A program made the translations under genes and the position numbers. Below, one piece after another: positions 60,544 through 64,000 of a stretch of DNA of 64,000 nt. The notes beneath the pieces are model-generated. The model saw nothing but the letters and a program-made list of their open reading frames with translations. It was not told the DNA's origin and did not search any database. How positions within the stretch are numbered: position 1 is the stretch's first letter; each line of letters opens with the position of its first letter. Source of the DNA: Mucilaginibacter galii (GTDB taxonomy: Bacteria > Bacteroidota > Bacteroidia > Sphingobacteriales > Sphingobacteriaceae); the NCBI RefSeq assembly GCF_014635825.1, contig NZ_BMDO01000002.1, forward strand, positions 310,001 to 374,000, in the 5' to 3' direction.

Positions 60544-60572
60544 AAGCCCTGGCAAACGCCAGGGCTTTTTTT
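60544..60572 (+). terminator. Terminator after lepB
   Basis: AAGCCCTGGC pairs with GCCAGGGCTT around AAAC and is followed by a run of T. Confidence 0.9.
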
Positions 60573-60892
60573 ATGAGTTGTGCTGTGTTTTTAAACGTGG
60601 TCAAGCTAACGGATGCAATAATGAAAGAGAGGCCAGCATAAAGGTTTGAGTGCATCTGTAGTGATACATTCTGATAAGCTTAAAGCATCGGGAATAAAGC
60701 ACAACCGCCGCATGCCACATCAAGCTGCACTATGTCAATACATGGGTTAGGGGCATTAATAAAGGAGTATGCAATTCTACACTCCAGGTACTAAAAGAAA
60801 AAGCTCAAAGATCTTCAGTTGATGTTTGAGCTTTTTAATGTTGGAGCAGTTATAAAATAGGCGACCTGCTTTATACTACTTGTTATTAATCG
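60573..60892. other. 320-bp gap after lepB, second terminator only
   Basis: No open frame looks real. Near its end a second stem-loop, AAAAAGCTCAAA with TTTGAGCTTTTT (60798-60836), probably ends the minus-strand pair from 62452. Confidence 0.5.
60798..60836. terminator. Bidirectional terminator, 60.8 kb
   Basis: AAAAAGCTCAAA (60798-60809) pairs perfectly with TTTGAGCTTTTT (60825-60836) around a 15-base loop, just past the end of the minus-strand membrane protein gene. Confidence 0.75.
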
Positions 60893-62452
60893 TTAGTCGA
60901 TCATGCGGTACAATGTCCAGTAATCGGTAACGTAAATTTTATAAATATTAAGCTTCGGATTTTTGCGACGGATACCATCCAAATAAAAGTCGGTAAGCTG
61001 CGTGTAGCCTAACATAGGGTTAGACTCGTTGGCTATCAGCACATAGCCATTGTATTTTTCCGGGGCCTCAATGGCGCTCAGATAGCTTGCCTGGTAAGGC
61101 ATGGTTAGTTTACTAATGTCTTTAACATAACAGGCCACAGGGTACGCTATGGCGTCGTCTACCAGTATCTTATCGCTTTCGGGTAGCGTGTTAATATAGT
61201 CAGACATTTCGCGGTTCTGCTCTCCAATTTTATTGCTGGTGCGGTGTAGTAATACGTTGGCAAAATTATTTTCCTCTGGGATGTAAGATTTTGACAAGAA
61301 GATAAAACCGATGTAGAGTTGCACGGCAACCACAATGGCCAACCCCAACTTTAAGGCCCTTTGATTTCTGATAAAACGAACCCTGAAAATAATACAAAGT
61401 AATGCCAGTATTAAAAACAGCAGATAGTACTCATACACAAGGTTTACTCCATCGTATTTTACTTTCAAAAATTCAATTAATCCGAAAGGGGTAAGCAGGG
61501 TTAGTATCTGATAGGTGTTTTGCTTAAACAGGTAAATAGCCAGAATGATCATAGGGCAAAACACAATAGCCTTTAACGATACCAAAACCGATATTTCGGG
61601 GATGGCATATCTTGAAGCTACGCTGGTTAAGCTGTATTCAAACTTGTCGGCTATAATGTTCCAGGTAGCGTAAGGGCTTTCCAGGAAATAGTTTAGATCG
61701 TCGGCATGGGTAAGATTCAATACTTTATAGATCGCTATAGAGGCTATAGGAAGAATAAAGATGATGCTGTAAATAGAAAACGTTTTGTTAACCAGTTTAC
61801 GGCGTAACGATGGATTATTAAAGCTAAGGTGAAGCCTGAATACAGATTCTTTTTCACTTAAATTTAAGCTGTGTATGGCAATTGACAATACCAGGGGTAT
61901 AAAGAACAACGCCAGCCATATGCACTTGTAATCGCTAAAAACAAGCATCACAAAAAATATACTGGCAATAGAAATATGGTAAGTGGTGTTCGAATTATAG
62001 AACCGCAGCATGTTCAAAAAGAACAGGAAGAAAAAGATGAGCACCATGTAAATGGATTTACCAGAACATGCGGTGTAAATAAGTCCCGGATGCAGGGTAA
62101 ACAAGATCACCAGCAGGAACAAGTAAAAGTTATCTTTATTACGCTTAACCATAGAGCTGGCCATAATGTAGAATAACAGCGCAGTACCCACAGCCGATGC
62201 CAGTACGGGTGCCAGTATAGGGTTGAAAAAGCTGAACAGGTAAGATCCGTAAAATGGGAGCAAAGGGGAGGTTAAACCCATTACACGCAATTTATTACCT
62301 AAACCATGCGAAATGATCTTTCCTTTTTCAATATAAAACAACGACTCGTAATTACTATAGCCCAGTTTGTTTAAATATACACCAACAAAAATGTAGTAAA
62401 CAGCAAGTATAAAAGTAATAATAACAAGATAGTAGGATTTAGAGAGTTTCAT
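60893..62452 (-). CDS. Large multi-pass membrane protein, possible glycosyltransferase
   Basis: A 519-residue integral membrane protein with about ten to twelve helices. The extended first loop (GVYLNKLGYSNYESLFYIEK) and the C-terminal soluble segment (NTLPESDKILVDDAIAYPVA) give the layout of GT39-like or O-antigen ligase/polymerase-type enzymes. I do not see a decisive motif, so function is open. Its ATG overlaps the TAA stop of the GT2 gene (TAATG at 62452), so the two act together, most likely in surface polysaccharide assembly. Confidence 0.6.
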   Translation of the reverse strand: MKLSKSYYLVIITFILAVYYIFVGVYLNKLGYSNYESLFYIEKGKIISHGLGNKLRVMGLTSPLLPFYGSYLFSFFNPILAPVLASAVGTALLFYIMASSMVKRNKDNFYLFLLVILFTLHPGLIYTACSGKSIYMVLIFFFLFFLNMLRFYNSNTTYHISIASIFFVMLVFSDYKCIWLALFFIPLVLSIAIHSLNLSEKESVFRLHLSFNNPSLRRKLVNKTFSIYSIIFILPIASIAIYKVLNLTHADDLNYFLESPYATWNIIADKFEYSLTSVASRYAIPEISVLVSLKAIVFCPMIILAIYLFKQNTYQILTLLTPFGLIEFLKVKYDGVNLVYEYYLLFLILALLCIIFRVRFIRNQRALKLGLAIVVAVQLYIGFIFLSKSYIPEENNFANVLLHRTSNKIGEQNREMSDYINTLPESDKILVDDAIAYPVACYVKDISKLTMPYQASYLSAIEAPEKYNGYVLIANESNPMLGYTQLTDFYLDGIRRKNPKLNIYKIYVTDYWTLYRMID

Positions 62453-64000
62453 TATTTGGCCGCGTTGTTTTGATTGTTTACTTTACTCAAACCATGGTTG
62501 GTTTTTTCCCAGTAAAAAGGATTCACAATAAGCTGGTAAAGGCCTTTATAAGCCGCAATAGAGTGCATTAACCAGTATAAGGGGTTGGCAATAGCAAATA
62601 AGATAAGCTCATAATAACGGCGTTTAAATACGGCCATCATGTTTACATAGATCATGAGGATGTTACCCACCATTAAATTGAAAATGGAGATGAACAATAC
62701 CCAGTCTGGAAATATGGTACGTATGATACCTAAATCGAACACTACATAACCTATAAAGATGAGTATAAGTATAGGATTGATAAGGAACATGATAGGTGTA
62801 GCACCCACAAAGAAGTTAAACCCTAAGAAACCTTTAAACCCAATTTTGCGAATCAATCCAATAGGGTCACGCATGTGTACCAGGTAAGTTTGCATATAAC
62901 CTTTGATCCAGCGTGAACGCTGGCGTATCCAGTTAGAGAAGTCGTTGTTGGCTTCTTCGTAAGTAGTAGAGTTAATTACCGCAATTTTATGTCCTTTTGC
63001 GTAAGCACGTACTCCCAAATCGGCATCTTCTGTTACGTTAAAAGGATCCCAGGCACCCAGTTCAATTAAGCTTGCCATTTTAAAGTGGTTGCTGGTACCA
63101 CCTAACGGGATAGGAATATCCAGGGTATCCAGTCCTGGTAATACATAATCGAACCAGTATGAATACTCAAGGGTGAACATACGGGTCAGGAAGTTCTCGT
63201 TACGGTTAAAGTAGTTTAGCGCGCATTGTACGCATATGTACTCTTCAGGTAGCTTGTTAAACATGGCTACCACTTTCTTCAGCTGATCAGTATCCGGGAT
63301 ATCTTCAGCATCGTAAATGGTAAGATATTGGCCTCTCGAAAAGTGCAAACCGTAGTTGCATGCTTTAGGTTTGGTTTTAGGCATGTGGAAAGGAACCACA
63401 ATTACTTCAAAAATGGCCGGGAAATCGAGATTACGTACCGCATTCAGCGTTTGATCATCGTCTTCCTCTATCAACAATTTAATGTCCAGACGGTCGCGCG
63501 GATAATCCAGGCTTTGTAAGTTCCAAATCAGTTTCTTGATCAGTTTATCTTCTTTGTATACTGGTAACTGAATGGTGTAAACCGGCAGCTCATCATCAAC
63601 AATGTTTTTGATCTCACTTTTGGTAACCGCCTGGTAAAGTTCAAATTTGGAGCCCACCAGCGACAGGAACAACTTAAACGTAATGGTAAGCAGGAAGAAT
63701 GTACTTAAAAAAACGTTAAGGATAATAGAAGTAACCTTAAAGTTCAATACCAAGCCGGCTGCAATAATGCCTATTAAACTAAATATGAATATTAACTGTT
63801 TTGAAGTGAAGGTTGTTAAAGCCGAACTTCCCTTATCGCTGTTCAAAAGTTCGAATACGGCCGATTTTACATACTTTTGGCCTAACAGTTTATGGCTTAA
63901 CCAGGTAATATCCAAATCGGATGCTACAATGATGGATGGCTCCATATTATAGGTTAAACGTATAAAATCAATAAAAAGCTGATCATCAGGGTCGGCCATA
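62452..64000 (-). CDS. GT2 family membrane glycosyltransferase, cut at the window edge
   Basis: A cellulose-synthase-like family 2 glycosyltransferase. A soluble N-terminal segment is followed by two helices (about 68-86 and 91-114). The GT-A domain has the acidic DAED (residues 230-233), EDADLG (324-329) and the QRSRW motif (360-364), then further helices for polymer export. Such enzymes add sugars processively and pass the chain across the membrane. The first ATG lies at the window edge, so the true start is probably outside and the protein is longer than the 515 residues seen. Confidence 0.9.
   Translation of the reverse strand, partial: MADPDDQLFIDFIRLTYNMEPSIIVASDLDITWLSHKLLGQKYVKSAVFELLNSDKGSSALTTFTSKQLIFIFSLIGIIAAGLVLNFKVTSIILNVFLSTFFLLTITFKLFLSLVGSKFELYQAVTKSEIKNIVDDELPVYTIQLPVYKEDKLIKKLIWNLQSLDYPRDRLDIKLLIEEDDDQTLNAVRNLDFPAIFEVIVVPFHMPKTKPKACNYGLHFSRGQYLTIYDAEDIPDTDQLKKVVAMFNKLPEEYICVQCALNYFNRNENFLTRMFTLEYSYWFDYVLPGLDTLDIPIPLGGTSNHFKMASLIELGAWDPFNVTEDADLGVRAYAKGHKIAVINSTTYEEANNDFSNWIRQRSRWIKGYMQTYLVHMRDPIGLIRKIGFKGFLGFNFFVGATPIMFLINPILILIFIGYVVFDLGIIRTIFPDWVLFISIFNLMVGNILMIYVNMMAVFKRRYYELILFAIANPLYWLMHSIAAYKGLYQLIVNPFYWEKTNHGLSKVNNQNNAAK

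Noticed and set aside
1..64000. CRISPR array, rRNA, insertion sequence or defence island
   Set aside because: No regularly spaced repeats, no rRNA-like sequence, no transposase and no recognisable defence genes.

Overview
The window looks like ordinary chromosome of a Bacteroidota bacterium, most likely family Sphingobacteriaceae (Mucilaginibacter or Pedobacter-like). The evidence is TAnnTTTG-type -7 promoter boxes, the gene order parA-parB-DUF5683-dapB-lepB, an S16 protein with an acidic tail, a TonB-dependent receptor, CarboxypepD_reg-like and RhgB-type proteins, and very few Shine-Dalgarno sequences. I saw no phage, transposase, CRISPR array, rRNA or plasmid backbone. Family names come from recognising motifs and gene order by eye; no database search was run.

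Layout. 0-3.2 kb: a split DsbD disulfide reductase and 6-phosphofructokinase. 3.2-4.8 kb: small envelope proteins, including a Bor-like lipoprotein and two tandem paralogues. 4.9-7.4 kb: the ribosomal/tRNA-modification run rpsP-rimM-trmD-rplS. 7.7-9.8 kb: an ECF sigma factor overlapping a membrane-anchored beta-barrel protein. 9.9-21 kb: an oligogalacturonate-lyase-like propeller, an AsmA protein, a PfkB kinase, a broken DUF1801 gene, a hydrolase, exonuclease III, an aldo/keto reductase with a fucose permease, and an acyltransferase. 21-22 kb: an AT-rich orphan gene and two tandem tRNA-Glu genes. 22.3-28.7 kb: a flavin oxidoreductase pair, then an acyltransferase/hydrolase/carotenoid-desaturase-like run, a DJ-1 protein and a LysR regulator. 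28.8-37.8 kb: a GT87 mannosyltransferase-like protein, a rhamnogalacturonan lyase, asd, threonine dehydrogenase, YebC and a periodic-repeat protein. 37.9-42.3 kb: phospholipid synthesis (psd, cdsA) with a CPBP protease, then dusB and apaG. 42.4-51.8 kb: a regulatory-domain protein, a Tat-type Gfo/Idh oxidoreductase, an AraC regulator, a YugP protease, murF, a LysE exporter and a BtuF-like binding protein. 51.8-56 kb: a TonB receptor, a PQQ sugar dehydrogenase and a flavin reductase. 56-60.5 kb: parA, parB, DUF5683, dapB and lepB. 60.9-64 kb: a membrane protein and a GT2 glycosyltransferase that runs off the window.

How the genes fit together. Most are housekeeping: protein modification and export, cell wall and lysine (dapB, asd, murF), phospholipids, and translation. 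A plant-polysaccharide theme recurs at three separate places (oligogalacturonate-lyase-like, fucose permease plus sugar dehydrogenase, rhamnogalacturonan lyase). Their upstream regions share an ATTGGTT-type motif, suggesting a small regulon.

The least explained material is intergenic. There are several families of palindromic dispersed repeats, one of which repeatedly starts directly at stop codons. A few proteins are odd in architecture or active site: the ~50-residue periodic protein, the sigma-coupled two-membrane protein, and the hydrolase with Asn at the nucleophile position. I found no obviously new multi-gene system; the findings below are the best leads.
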